A stretch of DNA of 64,000 bases from Perognathus longimembris pacificus (Eukaryota; Chordata; Mammalia; Rodentia; Heteromyidae): the NCBI RefSeq assembly GCF_023159225.1, contig NC_063175.1, positions 1,928,755-1,992,754 on the forward strand, given 5' to 3'. Of this stretch, positions 22,963 to 33,609 are shown piece after piece; the first letter of the stretch is position 1; the number at the start of each line of letters is the position of its first letter. A program made the position numbers and the translations under genes. The notes beneath the pieces are model-generated. The model did no database searches, had not been told where the DNA came from, and worked only from the letters and a program-made list of their open reading frames with translations.

Positions 22963-23785
22963 AATTACTTCTTTCTCGTGTAATAAAGTTCAGGGATAGA
23001 AAGGAATCCAAGATTGATTTGTGTCAGGCCCTAATTCATAGAGATGACGCAGACACTACACAGAGAGGTCAGAGCTTTTGAAAGGTTCATTGTTAGAGTT
23101 CTTCTAGAATTGTTGAAATAGGAGTCCTCACATACCATGTTGGAGAAAGGTAAGAGGCACCAAGTTTGGCCAGGAGGCAGAAATAGGCTTTGGAGGAAAC
23201 TTCAGGCCACAGCAATCTCGGGTTTCCAATGCAAAGTGAAGTCAGAGCAGGTTATTCTAAGTCCTGACTTCTTTGGATAACTCCAGTGTATCATCACACT
23301 TAAAGGATGTCCACACTGTTTGGCATAAAATGGGTGGTGTGGACTTGAGATTGTTAGGTCTGCATGGAATGATTTTAATTGTCTCTAGGAATTGGTGCTC
23401 CTGGGAAGAGAAGGCTTTCTATGTACTCAAAGTTCTCAAAAAAAGTCAAAGCATAAAACACAAAATATGATTAACACAGGGCTATAAGCAGCTCCAGTAT
23501 CACCAGTGATTCCTATTATCTTCTCAATTTGATACCCTCAACACATGGATCAACTTCCTTGCCCAAGAGAGCCCACTGCCCTCCAGATGTCACATCTACC
23601 TGCTACCTAGTGGGAAGAAGTGAGAACAAGCAAGTCCCTTCCTTTCAGGAAACTCTTGGAATTGTTAACCTATCTGTTTGCATCCTACTGGCGAACTGCT
23701 GAGGGAGAGTTGTCAGAGCAAGCAGAAAGAATTGATCTGTACCGTGGGAGTTCATGAGCAGGGCATAAAAATGAGAGTGAAGACT
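22963..23785. other. Unassigned DNA
   Basis: No gene or known repeat was recognised. Confidence 0.45.
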
Positions 23786-23792
23786 AAGGAAA

Positions 23793-24035
23793 AGCTAGGG
23801 AGATGGTGCTCAAGCCTGTAATCCTAGCTACTCAGCAGGCTGAGATCTTAGGATCAAGGTTTGAACCCAGTCTGGGCAGGAAAGTCGAGGAGACTATGAT
23901 TCCCAGTTAACAAACAAAATAACAGAAGCAGAGCTATGATTTCAAGTAGGAGAGCATTAGCCTTGAGCAAAAAAAGCTCACAGACAGTGCCCAGGCCCCG
24001 AGTTCAAACCCTAAAACCATAAAGAAAAAAAAAAA
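23793..24035 (+). mobile_element. B1-Geo composite SINE
   Basis: The B1 head ('cctgtaatcctagctactca', 23815-23834) leads through 'cagttaacaaacaaaataac' into a Geo right part ('tagccttgagcaaaaaaagc', 'cgagttcaaaccctaaaac') and an A tail. A diverged duplication of 'gaaaaagct[a/g]ggg' at the two ends is a likely TSD. Confidence 0.85.
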
Positions 24036-24045
24036 AAAGAAAAAG

Positions 24046-24808
24046 CTGGGGGCCAACAGCATATAACCTAGCAGAGAGATTCAGCCCATCATAACTTCCA
24101 GGTGTCCTTTGCAATAAATAGTCTAACTGAAGGGTGACTTCTGTCACAGCAATGTTGAGAGATGACTAAGGAATAAATAAGACTTGAAGAAATAGATAAG
24201 GAAGCAAGCATGGGATATTCTTTCCTTAGGTTTGGCTGACAAGGGAAAGTAGGAAATTGGATAGATCTGTATAAAAGATATTGTAGATGGTAGGTTGATA
24301 TTTTTTCATGTTATATACCTAGAAAGTGAAATATGTTTAGAAAAAACCTGACTGGCAATTAAGTAATAGTGGAATGGAGTTCTTATAGAGGTCTTTTGAG
24401 ATGTATGCTACATTATGGTACATAGAATAAGCCCACGTGATAGAAAAATTATGTCCTTATTCTGTCTTTGCCTATTAAATTGAAAGTAAAATATATTTCA
24501 CATGTTGACATGACTAGAGAAATTGAAGAGCTCTATTTCTACATGCAAAGCTTGTTGGGGATGGGCATTCTTGTGGCCACACCCAGTCCGGAGCTTACCC
24601 GGACTCCTCCCACATTATTTCCTACTGGCCAGAGGCTTGTGTGAAAGAAAAAGGGGAACACATGGAGGGGGCAAATAGGCCTGGGATCTACATGGAAGGA
24701 GGTATAGAGTTAGCCTGGCAAAAGCTGACCACAGGAGTGGCATATTTGGAAAGGGAATGCAAGTTTCAGTTATGTGCACTTGCAGAAGTTTGTTATATAA
24801 AAACTTAC
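24046..24808. other. Unassigned DNA
   Basis: No gene or recognised repeat. A GC-richer patch at about 24560-24760 was inspected, but its identity is unknown. Confidence 0.45.
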
Positions 24809-25062
24809 CTTTTTTTTGTTTTTTGTTTTTGTCAGTTATAGGGCTTGAACTCAGAGCCTGGGCACTGTCCCTGAGCCTCTTCGTGCTTAATGGAAGCCTC
24901 TACCCCTGGAGCCACAGTGTCATTTCTGGTTTTTGAGTGATTAATTGGAGATAAGAGTCTCACCGAGATTTTTCTGCTGGGGCTGGCTTAGAACTGTGAT
25001 CTTTAGATATAAGCCTCCTGAGTAGCTAGGATTACAGACATGAGCCAGCAGTGCCTGACTTT
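24809..25062 (-). mobile_element. B1-Geo composite SINE
   Basis: Reading the minus strand, the B1 head comes first (reverse of 'tcctgagtagctaggattac', 25017-25036). Then come the linker (reverse of 'gattaattggagataagag'), the Geo part (reverse of 'gggcactgtccctgag') and an A tail seen as T-rich DNA at 24809-24828. Confidence 0.85.
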
Positions 25063-25083
25063 ACCTTCTTTTTTTCACATGAA

Positions 25084-27470
25084 TTTTTCTTTTTTCTTTT
25101 TTTTATTGTTAAGGTGATGTACAGAGGGGTTACAGATAGGTATGTAAGGCAGTGAGTACAATTCTTGTCAAACTTGTTACCACCTCCCTGATTTTTCTCC
25201 CACCTTATCCCCTCCCCAATACTCTCCTTACCCCTTAATTGTACAGTTGGTTTAGAGCATATTGTATAATAAGTGTTACTATTGCTAGGTTTGCTTTTAC
25301 CCTTTGTCTCATCATTTTGATGTTCTTCCCTTCTCTAGTTCCAATAAACACATGCACAATACCCAGCTTACCAAAGTCAGTTACAGTGACATCAGGGGTA
25401 AAACCATAGGGAAGAAAAACAAAAGAAAAAGGCATAACTTCACATTGTACATTGAAAATAACAACAACTATGGTAAACCACTTATTTCCATAACTTAGAG
25501 TTAATTTCGCTTAGAATCATCTTATGTGATCATATGTACATAGCTATTGAGCTATTGTGATAATCTTCTTGGACTATCCTAGACATATACTAATTATTAG
25601 TAATAAAGGAAACCATACAGTCTATGTTTCTATGGGTCTGGCTCACTTCAGTTAGTATGATATTCTTTCTAAGTCTTACCATTTCCTTACTAATGGGGCA
25701 GTGCCATTCTTTCTGATAGAAGTATAGAATTCCATTGTGTATATGTACCATGATTTCTTGATCCATTTATCTCCTCAGGGGCATTTGGGATGGTTTCATA
25801 TTTTACTGATGGTAAATTGTGCTGCAAAGAACATAGTTGTGCTGGTAGCTTTAATGTGGTTTTGCTTGTAATCCTTTGGGTAAATGCCCAAAAGTGGGGT
25901 TGCTGGGTCATAGAGAATCTATGTTTAGCCTTTTGAAGAACCCCATATTGCTTTCCAGAGTGGTTGAACAAGTTTATACTCCCACCAACAGTGTAGTAGG
26001 TTTCTCTTTTGGCTACATCCCCTACAGCATCTTCTGGTATTAGTTTTATTTGCAATGACCATTCTTACTGGGATGAAGTGGAATCTCAATGTTGTTTTGA
26101 CTTGCATTTCTTTTATGACCAAAGATGTTGAGCATTTATTCATGTATTTATTGGCCATTCTAATTTCCTCTTCAGAAAAGTCTCCCTTTAAGTCTTTAGC
26201 CCACTTATTAATGGGACAGTTGTTTCTTTGAGGATTTGTTTTAGGGGAATTTCATTTTTTGAGCTCTAAGTATATTTTAGATATGAGGCTCTTGTCTGTT
26301 GTATGGCCAGTGAAGATCTCCCAATCTGAAAGCTTTCTATTTATCTTGCAAGCTATGTCCTTTACCACACAGAAGCTTTGAGGTTCGATGCAGTCACATT
26401 TGTCCAACATTTCTTTGAATTTTGTTTTTCTGGGCCTTCATAAAGAAAGTTTTGACCTGTGCCAAGGAGCCCTAGTGTTTCTCCTATTCCTTCCTGCAAT
26501 ATTTTCAGTGTATCTGCTTTTACCTCGAGATCTTTGATCTGTTTGGAATTAATTCTGGTGCAGTGTGAGATATAAAGATCTAACTTTAGTTTGTTACAGG
26601 GGTTGAACCAGTTTTGCCAGCACCATTTGCTGAAAAGGCTGTCCTTCTTCTATCCTATTTTATTTTTTTAGCTTCTTTGTCAAAGATTAAGTTGCCATAG
26701 TTCTGTGGGTTCATTTCTGGGTCTTCAGTTCTATCCCATTGGTCCTCAGGACTGTTTTTGAGCCAATACCAAGCTGTTTTTTTTTTTTTTTTTTTTTTTT
26801 TTTGTTGTTTGTTTTTTACTACTGTTTCTTTGTACTAGAGTTTGAAAGTTTGGTATTGATATTCCTCCAGCACTATTTTCCCTTCTAAGAGTTGTTTTTG
26901 CTATTTGGGGTCTTTTATTTTTCCATTAAAGAATGGTTTTGGGATATCGATGGATATTGCATTGAATTTGTAAGTAGCCTTTGGAAGTACTGCAATACTC
27001 ACGATGTTAATTCTCCCAATCTAGGAGCATGGGAGGTTTTTCCATTTCCTTAGTTCTACTTTAATTTCCTTTTTCAGGTTTTTAAACTTTTCATCATAGA
27101 TGTCTTTCACTTCTTTGGTTAAGATTGTTCCTAGTTTTTTTTTAGGCTATTGTAAAAGGAGTTGCATTCTTGACTTCAGCCTCATTCTTCTTTGCATTGT
27201 TAGCATACAGAAAAGCTATTGATTTGAGGGGATTTATTTTATATCCTGTTACTTTGCCAAAGTTTTGGATCAGCTCCAGTAACTTGGAAATAGGGTCTAT
27301 GGGGTTCTTTAAACACAGGATCATGTCTTCTGCATAGAGAGAGCGTTTGACTTCATCTTTCCCTATTTGGATACTCTTTATATTTATTTACCTCTTGCCT
27401 TATTGCTCTGGTTAGGAATTCTAGTACTATATTGAAAAAGAGTAAGGAGAGAGGACTTAAATTCTTCTTT
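25084..27470 (-). mobile_element. 5'-truncated L1, older copy
   Basis: The 3' UTR occupies 25084-25589 and ORF2 remnant 25590-27470. Homology to the copy at 3190-10654 stops near 27470 inside the RT region. The 3' UTR differs from the younger type, with 'aaggtgatgtacagaggggt' in place of 'aaactgatgtacagagaggt', and matches the fragments at 28075 and 54330. This marks a second, older L1 subfamily. A poly-T run (about 26780-26803) has expanded from a short T tract. Confidence 0.92.
25590..27470 (-). pseudogene. L1 ORF2 C-terminal half, broken
   Basis: This covers roughly the last 620 codons of ORF2: late RT (the catalytic motif reads Y-A-E-D near 27330), thumb/linker, the Cys-rich knuckle region, and the terminus. 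The stop is at 25590-25592. Many frameshifts and stops split it into short open pieces such as 25690-26055 and 27142-27324. Confidence 0.88.
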
Positions 27471-27474
27471 TAAT

Positions 27475-28074
27475 GATGGCTTTTTATAAATACTAATTTA
27501 GTGGGACTAAATTTTCTTCTGTCTTATATATTCTCCCAGAAGAAATGGTTAAGATAAAACTTTTTCTAGAAAGCTGGAGAATTCAGTGCGATAACATTAC
27601 AGAAACAAATGTGAATACTATTTCTAGGTAAAAATGTTTTAAAGAAAAGGTCTTGTGAGCTTTTTTGTTGGTATTACCTTATTATGTAATGTTTCATGTA
27701 TTCTCAGTGCCACATGGGGAGAATTTAGAGACCATTAAGAAACTTATATTTCAATATGACTTATACTTTCATGAACAACCAAATTGTTGTTATGCAACTA
27801 TCATTTCTGTACTCATTAACAGGAAAAAATACCCGCTTACTTTCCTTTTAACAGTCAACGGCATTCTTAATTATGTGACTGACCTTGCAGGAACTGCTGC
27901 ACTTGACATCAAATAAATCTGATACTAGATTGGATTGTAATTGAAATCTGAAAAGGATCAATAGATTCATTTACACTGACTCTCACTCTGCTACCTAAAA
28001 CGTGTGTGTACATGTAAAAAATGAGATTATCAGATTTGCTTCATAACCTCTTTTTTATAACTGACACTTTATCT
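27475..28074. other. Unassigned AT-rich DNA
   Basis: No gene or recognised repeat. An 83-codon open frame at 27665-27916 has no recognisable features. Confidence 0.45.
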
Positions 28075-28385
28075 TATTTTAAATTTAATTTTATTGCCAA
28101 GGTGATGTACAGAGGGGTTACAGTTGCATATATAAGGTATTGAGTACATTTCTTGTCAATTGTTACCCTCTCCCACATTTTGCTTCCACTTTCCCATCCC
28201 CCTCTCCCCCACCTTCGGAAAGTTGTAACTTTCAGTTCCCCCTTTGCCTTTGTCTCTCCATTTTCTTGTTCCCCTTCCATTCCCCATACAAGACCCAGGG
28301 TATCAAAATCAAATACAGTGACTACAGGGGATAAACCATAGGAAAAAATGAAATAAAAAAAAGATAACTTCACAGAGGACATTAA
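28075..28385 (-). mobile_element. L1 3' UTR fragment, older subfamily
   Basis: The plus strand reads 'caaggtgatgtacagagggg', then the C-rich block at 28165-28260 (reverse of the polypurine tract). It belongs with the 25084 copy and not with the long young copies. It is 5' truncated within the 3' UTR. Confidence 0.85.
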
Positions 28386-28750
28386 CTTCTTGACTGCCTC
28401 AGGAATGACAACATACCTGGGATATTGTGTGAGAGATGAAGTGTTAAGTTAGGAAGACTGCAGGCTGGGCCTGATGCTTTCATCTGCCAAGTCTACAGAA
28501 GCCAGTAGATATGATGGTGAATTTTGTTTTCAAATTTTTATTACCAAACTGATGTACAGAGAGGTTACAGTTTCATATGTTAGGCATTGGATACATTTCT
28601 TGTACTGTTTGTTATCTTGTCCCTCATACCCCACTCCCTCCTTCCCCTTTCTCTTCTACCCTCGGAGATGTTCAATTCACTTACACCAAACAGTTTTGCA
28701 AGTATTGCTTTTGTAGTTGTTTGTCTTCCCATTTCTTGATCTGATGTTTA

Positions 28751-29848
28751 CTAATGAGGGTTCATTTCTCTGTCTGTGTTGGGATCTTGATTATTATCCC
28801 TGTATAGTACATCTTTAAAGACTTTCTGTAAAGCTGGTTTGGTGGAGATATATTGTTTCAGTTTTTCCTTACTGTGGAAGACTTTTATTTGACCTTCAGC
28901 TATGAAGGAGAGTTTGGCTGGGTACAGAATTCTTGGTTGATAGTTATTTTTATATAGAGTTTGGTATACTTCATTCCAGGCTCTCCTTGCTTTCATGGTC
29001 TCTGCTGAGAAGTCTGGGGTAATTCTGATTGCTTTTCCTTTATATGTGATTTTTTTGTTTGCCCTAACAGCTTTGAGTATTTTTTCCTTGCACTCTACTG
29101 AACCTGTTTTGATCACAATGTGTCGGTGGGATGTCCTATTCTGGTCTTGTCGATTTGGGGTTCTAAATGCTTCGTGTATCTGTATAGGCCTTTCCTTCTG
29201 GATATTTGGGAAGTTCTCAGCTAATATTCTGTTAAATAGGTTGCCTATCCCATTAACCTCTTTCTCCAAGTTTTTCTCAATACCTATTATCCTTAAATTG
29301 GGCTTCCTGATCGTGTCTTGAATCTCCTGTAGTGATCTGTTTTGTTGATTGGACTGGATTTGTATTGATTTTTGATCTTTCTCCATCGAATCTAAGGAAT
29401 CTTCAGCTCCTGAGATTCGATCCTCTGCTTCAGTTAGTCGGGACTGTAGGGTAGTTACTTGATTTCGAATCTCTTTTGCTTCTGACTGGTCTTTCCTGAT
29501 AATTTCCATGTCTTTTCTTAGGTCTTGTATGGACTTTTTTACTTCAGTATCTTCATTATTTTTGTTTTGAGAGTTGTCTCTCAAATCTTTAAGCTGGTTA
29601 GCAATCTTTTCATTTGACTCTTGAAGTTCATTTATCTTTCTATTTGTGGATGCCATGAAATTCTCCATTAATTTTTGCTCTGCCTCCTCAAGCTCTAGAA
29701 TAATTGACTGAAGAGATTCAAACTTTTCATTTATCATGTTTATCAGTAGACTTTGTAGAGCTTTTTGGGGGTTCTCTTCTATGTCTTTGATTGACTGCTC
29801 TGCTTCCTGCTTGTTTTGAGTGGGGGATAAGACTTCATTATTTGCCAT
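28751..29848 (-). CDS. L1 ORF1 protein, open, in an ORF2-less element
   Basis: A 365-residue open frame starting M-A-N-N-E. The upstream M-G-R-type start used in the other copy is out of frame here because of a 4-nt length difference, so this Met is the first usable one. The coiled coil (about residues 20-180) contains seven extra residues around 49-62 relative to the copy at 7590-8672. The RRM starts at R-K-P-N-L-R-I-I-G-I (about 181), and the C-terminal domain includes Y-P-A-K-L-S-F. It ends six residues later than the other copy. Expected role: RNA-binding trimer of L1 particles. Without ORF2 this element would depend on another L1. Confidence 0.9.
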   Translation of the reverse strand: MANNEVLSPTQNKQEAEQSIKDIEENPQKALQSLLINMINEKFESLQSIILELEEAEQKLMENFMASTNRKINELQESNEKIANQLKDLRDNSQNKNNEDTEVKKSIQDLRKDMEIIRKDQSEAKEIRNQVTTLQSRLTEAEDRISGAEDSLDSMEKDQKSIQIQSNQQNRSLQEIQDTIRKPNLRIIGIEKNLEKEVNGIGNLFNRILAENFPNIQKERPIQIHEAFRTPNRQDQNRTSHRHIVIKTGSVECKEKILKAVRANKKITYKGKAIRITPDFSAETMKARRAWNEVYQTLYKNNYQPRILYPAKLSFIAEGQIKVFHSKEKLKQYISTKPALQKVFKDVLYRDNNQDPNTDREMNPH

Positions 29849-31670
29849 CTTGTTTTTCTTCTGCCCATTTGAATTGGGGATGCCAGTCTACCAGCACCTG
29901 TGAGCACCATTTAAGACCCAAAGCAGCCCTTACCAAGCACTGTTGTGTAAATCTTACAAGTTCACAATTATGTACAGTTACCCTGTATACTTGTCTATAA
30001 AATTAGATTTGGTGTTCCTAAAGAATACAATTTCAATATAACAACTGATCCTGGGTCCTGTATTCAGTAGTTACTTATTTACTGTTACAACCCTATACGC
30101 AATTCTTGTTTTTATCTTAAGTTCTTTTAGGACTGGTATTCTCTATGAACCCCTTTGATTCACTCGTATTAAGCTGGGATACCCTCTATCCAATAACCAG
30201 GAGTCATTGGAGACTGGAGGTCCAGGCAGTAAGTCAGGAGAGTAAGTTGGAGGTAGTAAAGAGAATAGAGTAAAATGTATTGGGGATGGGAGGTGGTGAT
30301 TTTGGTTTAGTTTCAGTGACGTGGAAGTGTAGAAAAGAGTAGAATCAGTAGAGAGAATAAGGTTGCAATGATAGATAATGGAGGGTTAGCAGAAAAGAGT
30401 GGAGGTGTTCTTCATAGGAAAGTAAGTTTTAAAGAAAGAAAACGCAAAGAGAGAAATAAAGTAAAAATAGTGGGAGACAGATGCACACAACAGAGAAAAA
30501 TTATTTAAAAAAGAAAATAAAATAAAAAGAAAAAAAATCAGAAAAGGAACAACCCAAACAAACAAAAAAGAAAAAAAAAAACTTGATAACACAAACAGGT
30601 AAAAAGATAAAGAAAAAAAATGGAGTCTTCTTTGTTTGGGCGGTCTTTCCCCAGTCTCTGGTTTCCTTGTGATGGTCTGCTGTCTATATTCCTGATTGTC
30701 TGGGTTTGGCAGAATTCAGCTTGCTCCTCTGTCTGCTGGGGTGCTGCAGCCTTTAATGCCTGCCTTTGAATAGGCTGTGGACTGAGCAGGTTGTGGCGCC
30801 TCTGGCCTGTTTTACCCGGCTGAGAGTTGCTTGCCTGTGTGAGGCTTCTCCCTCCTGGGCGGGCTGGCCTCCTTGGCGGAGGTGGCCATGGAAAGCCACT
30901 CCTTTTCGGGCTGGGAATTGGACTTCCTCTGTGATGGGACCGTTTAACTGTCTGAGGTTCCTCCGTCTGGTGTTTCCGTGCCGCCGGGAGCTGCTGGCTG
31001 TTTTTACGTTAAATTTAGAAGTTCCGGCAGGCAGGGTGGGGCACCTCTGACTAAGCCGTGGCCCTGGACATGCCTCCCACCTAGGCAGGGGGCGTTCTCC
31101 TGGGCGGAGCTGGCTCTCACTGTTCGGTCCCTTTTGCCCTTTTCAAAGATGGCTACTTTGACCTCGCTTTTCCCAGGCCCACTTAAGTTCCAATCTGGTC
31201 TGACCCCATGCCAGTGGCAAAGATGGCGCTTTGCTTTGGCGGTGGGGGAAGGGCTGCCTTGCCGAAGCTGCTCTGTGGGCGTGAGTGAGAATATCTTTCG
31301 TGGGGTACTCATGCTTTCTCTGCGATTTCAGGTCATCCGTGCTCAGCCGCCACCTGGTCTCCGCTGTGTGCTTTACCTGTGTGGAGTGCGAGTTGCTGTG
31401 CCTGGGCGCTGTGGCAGCGCCGGCACCGGCGTGGTGGTGGGATACCGCCCAGAGCTCGAATCTGTGTTTTCAGACGGGCAAAGTCGATTTTTCCTTCCTG
31501 GCCAGAATCCCTGTACTGTTACAACTTACTCTGGTTGTCTTTCTAGTAGTAAAAGTTTCTATGGGGTGAGAAAACTGCGATGCTGGAGGGAGCTGAGCTA
31601 GTGCACTGCAACTCCTCTGCTGTCTTCCCGCTCAATCGAAAATCTGTATCTCCACTTTATCATCACACAT
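29849..31670 (-). promoter_or_regulatory. L1 5' UTR
   Basis: It is colinear with 8673-10654, including the A-rich inner section (plus-strand 30500-30620) and GC-rich outer section (30770-31620). A segment of the other copy near 9640-9750 is missing here. A 207-codon open frame runs antisense (plus strand, 30978-31601). It is not conserved as one frame in the other copy, so it is probably incidental to high GC. Confidence 0.72.
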
Positions 31671-31680
31671 TGGTGAATTT

Positions 31681-32427
31681 GCATTTAATCTCTTTCTCTA
31701 AGGAGCCCTTCGCAGAGCTTGGTTCCTTAGCAAATGTATTACAGTAACCACAGTACACAGTAAATAATGTCTGCCTCCATTTGTCATAAGCAAACTTATG
31801 AAAAACATTCCTACTAAGTTTAAAATTTGTCACATCGTGTACATTGAGGAGTCAACAAATACAATTCTAGTTTATCATGTAAGTAATTGTGAGCAGTAGC
31901 CAGAAAAATAAGTACAAATTCAGAGAGGAGAAAACTGGGGTAATGATGTAAATAAGCTAATTTCCTTATCTTGTGTTGAGCCAGCCTAGCACAGATTCTT
32001 TGTACTCAGTAGATGAAGAAATAGAAATGTAGGCACAGAATTTGGAGGTATTACAGAAACTACAAGAAACTCTAAAGCAGTAGGAGAGCCTTACTTTTTA
32101 GGACAGTGTCTACAGATGCATAGAAGTCTTTGGTTCATCATTTCTTCCCTTTTTAACATTTGATTTTTATGGTCATGATCAAGTATTACTTTTAAAATAA
32201 AAAATTGCAATCAAACTTTTAATTCTAAATATAACCAAATTCTTTACTCTATATTATTGGAAAGTAAGCACTATTATTTTGGAAATTAAGCACTATTTCT
32301 TCCATTATAAAACTTTAAAAATTCATACATGGAAACCACCCACCCGGAAAGTTTATATCCAAGAATTATTGCTGTTTAGTTGGATATTAGGTTAGACTTA
32401 GTAAGGAATTCATACAAGAATTTGAAA
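31681..32427. other. Unassigned AT-rich DNA
   Basis: No gene or recognised repeat. The word 'aagcactatt' is repeated at about 32267 and 32289 in a small local duplication. Confidence 0.45.
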
Positions 32428-32520
32428 GTGAGATCCAGGCATGGTGGAACAATGCCTGATCCTGGAGCTCATGAGGCAAAAGCAGGAAGGCTACGAGTTC
32501 AAAGTCAGGCTATATAGTGG
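32428..32520 (+). mobile_element. B1 fossil
   Basis: The order 'ccaggcatggtgg', 'atgcctgatcctgg', 'tgaggcaaaagcagga' and 'gagttcaaagtcaggct' follows a standalone B1 (7SL RNA-derived rodent SINE). No Geo part follows. Confidence 0.75.
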
Positions 32521-33454
32521 GATGAGAGAGGGGGTGGACTGAGTATATTGAGTAGTATTGAGTATGAGGTTTTGCTGGTAATTTTAAGGCATCTACCTGT
32601 AAGTTCATGCCCGTGTTGTGGGTTGTTGCAATGATCAGGTATGGTTTTTCTGAGTCTTGCTGTCTTTCCAATTGCTTACATTCTGTTGGTGATATTTCCT
32701 TGCTCCAACTATTCCAGTGCATTTGTGAGGCTCAGATCCTCTGCACTATATCCCTCCCTGCTTAGACCCATTGTATTTTCTTGAACAAAGTCATAGTTGA
32801 CCAGTGTCTTGGCAGTTTTGAAATACTGACAATTTAAATAGAAGTTGAAGAGTGTGGAATTTTAGAGTGTGCACAGACCTCCTTCAGTTTTCAGCTGAGA
32901 GATTGAAAATCCAGGTTCCTAAGAAGAAACATATGGTGAGCCAAAATTGGGTTCTGATGGAGAGCAATGAAGATTTTATTTACATGAAGGTGAACAGTTC
33001 TTGCCATCCTTAGATCTGAAGAGGCAAATTTCGGAGCCGGTGAAGGCAGCTGTGAGGACAGGCCTACTCCATCCATTTATGTGGTTGGAGCGTTATGCTA
33101 TCTGTACATTTCACATATAAAATTTCATCATAATATAAAGCACAGGTGTTTAGAGATTAGTGAGGAAATACTCTTAACCAAATGAGGGAAAATTCAAAGG
33201 GAAGGACCTACTGGTTGATCTCCTGCCAATGCCTCCCAAGTGAGTGTGAAAACTAGATATCAAGCCAGACTGTGTCTGAGTCCTTATAAGGACTCAGAGT
33301 TATAACTCTTAGAGGCAGGGGGAAAAGGAAAGGTCTCTTGCATATCTGCCCTGGGTCTCAGTATCTCATGTCCACTCTGTTATATCATATACAATGTATA
33401 TCAATGTATATAATAATATAATTGTATTCATGCAATGTATCTTAATCTGTTAAG
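32521..33454. other. Unassigned DNA
   Basis: No gene or recognised repeat. A TA/TG-rich imperfect repeat lies at 33380-33445. Confidence 0.45.
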
Positions 33455-33578
33455 ACATTACTATCCTGCTGAACTATGACTTCATGTAAGATGCTCTTCT
33501 CACTTTTGTATATCTAATAGCTAGCACCATGCTGGATCTTATAAGAATTCCATAAATGTTTGTTCAATGAACTTAAGC
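33455..33578 (+). mobile_element. L2 3' end fossil
   Basis: The sequence 'tgacttcatgtaagatgctc', then 'tagctagcaccatgctgg' and 'cataaatgtttgttcaatga' follows the 3' end of LINE-2, an ancient mammalian element. Highly diverged. Confidence 0.5.
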
Positions 33579-33609
33579 CACGTTTCTGATGTTTATAAAA
33601 CCCCAGCAA

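Larger units (their letters stand above)
28525..31670 (-). mobile_element. L1 with complete 5' UTR and ORF1 but no ORF2
   Basis: The 3' UTR (28525-28727) joins directly to sequence just upstream of where ORF2 should begin. About 4.1 kb present in the copy at 3190-10654 (equivalent to about 3400-7540) is absent. The join at 28722-28727 is TGTCTT on the plus strand, a 6-nt word present at both parental breakpoints. ORF1 is open, and the 5' UTR ends with the usual GGGAAGAC-type start (about 31620-31630). A 10-nt TGGTGAATTT at 28515-28524 and 31671-31680 is a candidate TSD, which would leave about 40 bp of extra 5' sequence. Confidence 0.9.

Noticed and set aside
28722..28727. The missing ORF2 might be an intron spliced from L1 RNA
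   Set aside because: The break has no GT donor. The element strand reads GGGAAGACACAG there, and a 6-nt repeat spans the join. Deletion or template jumping fits better.
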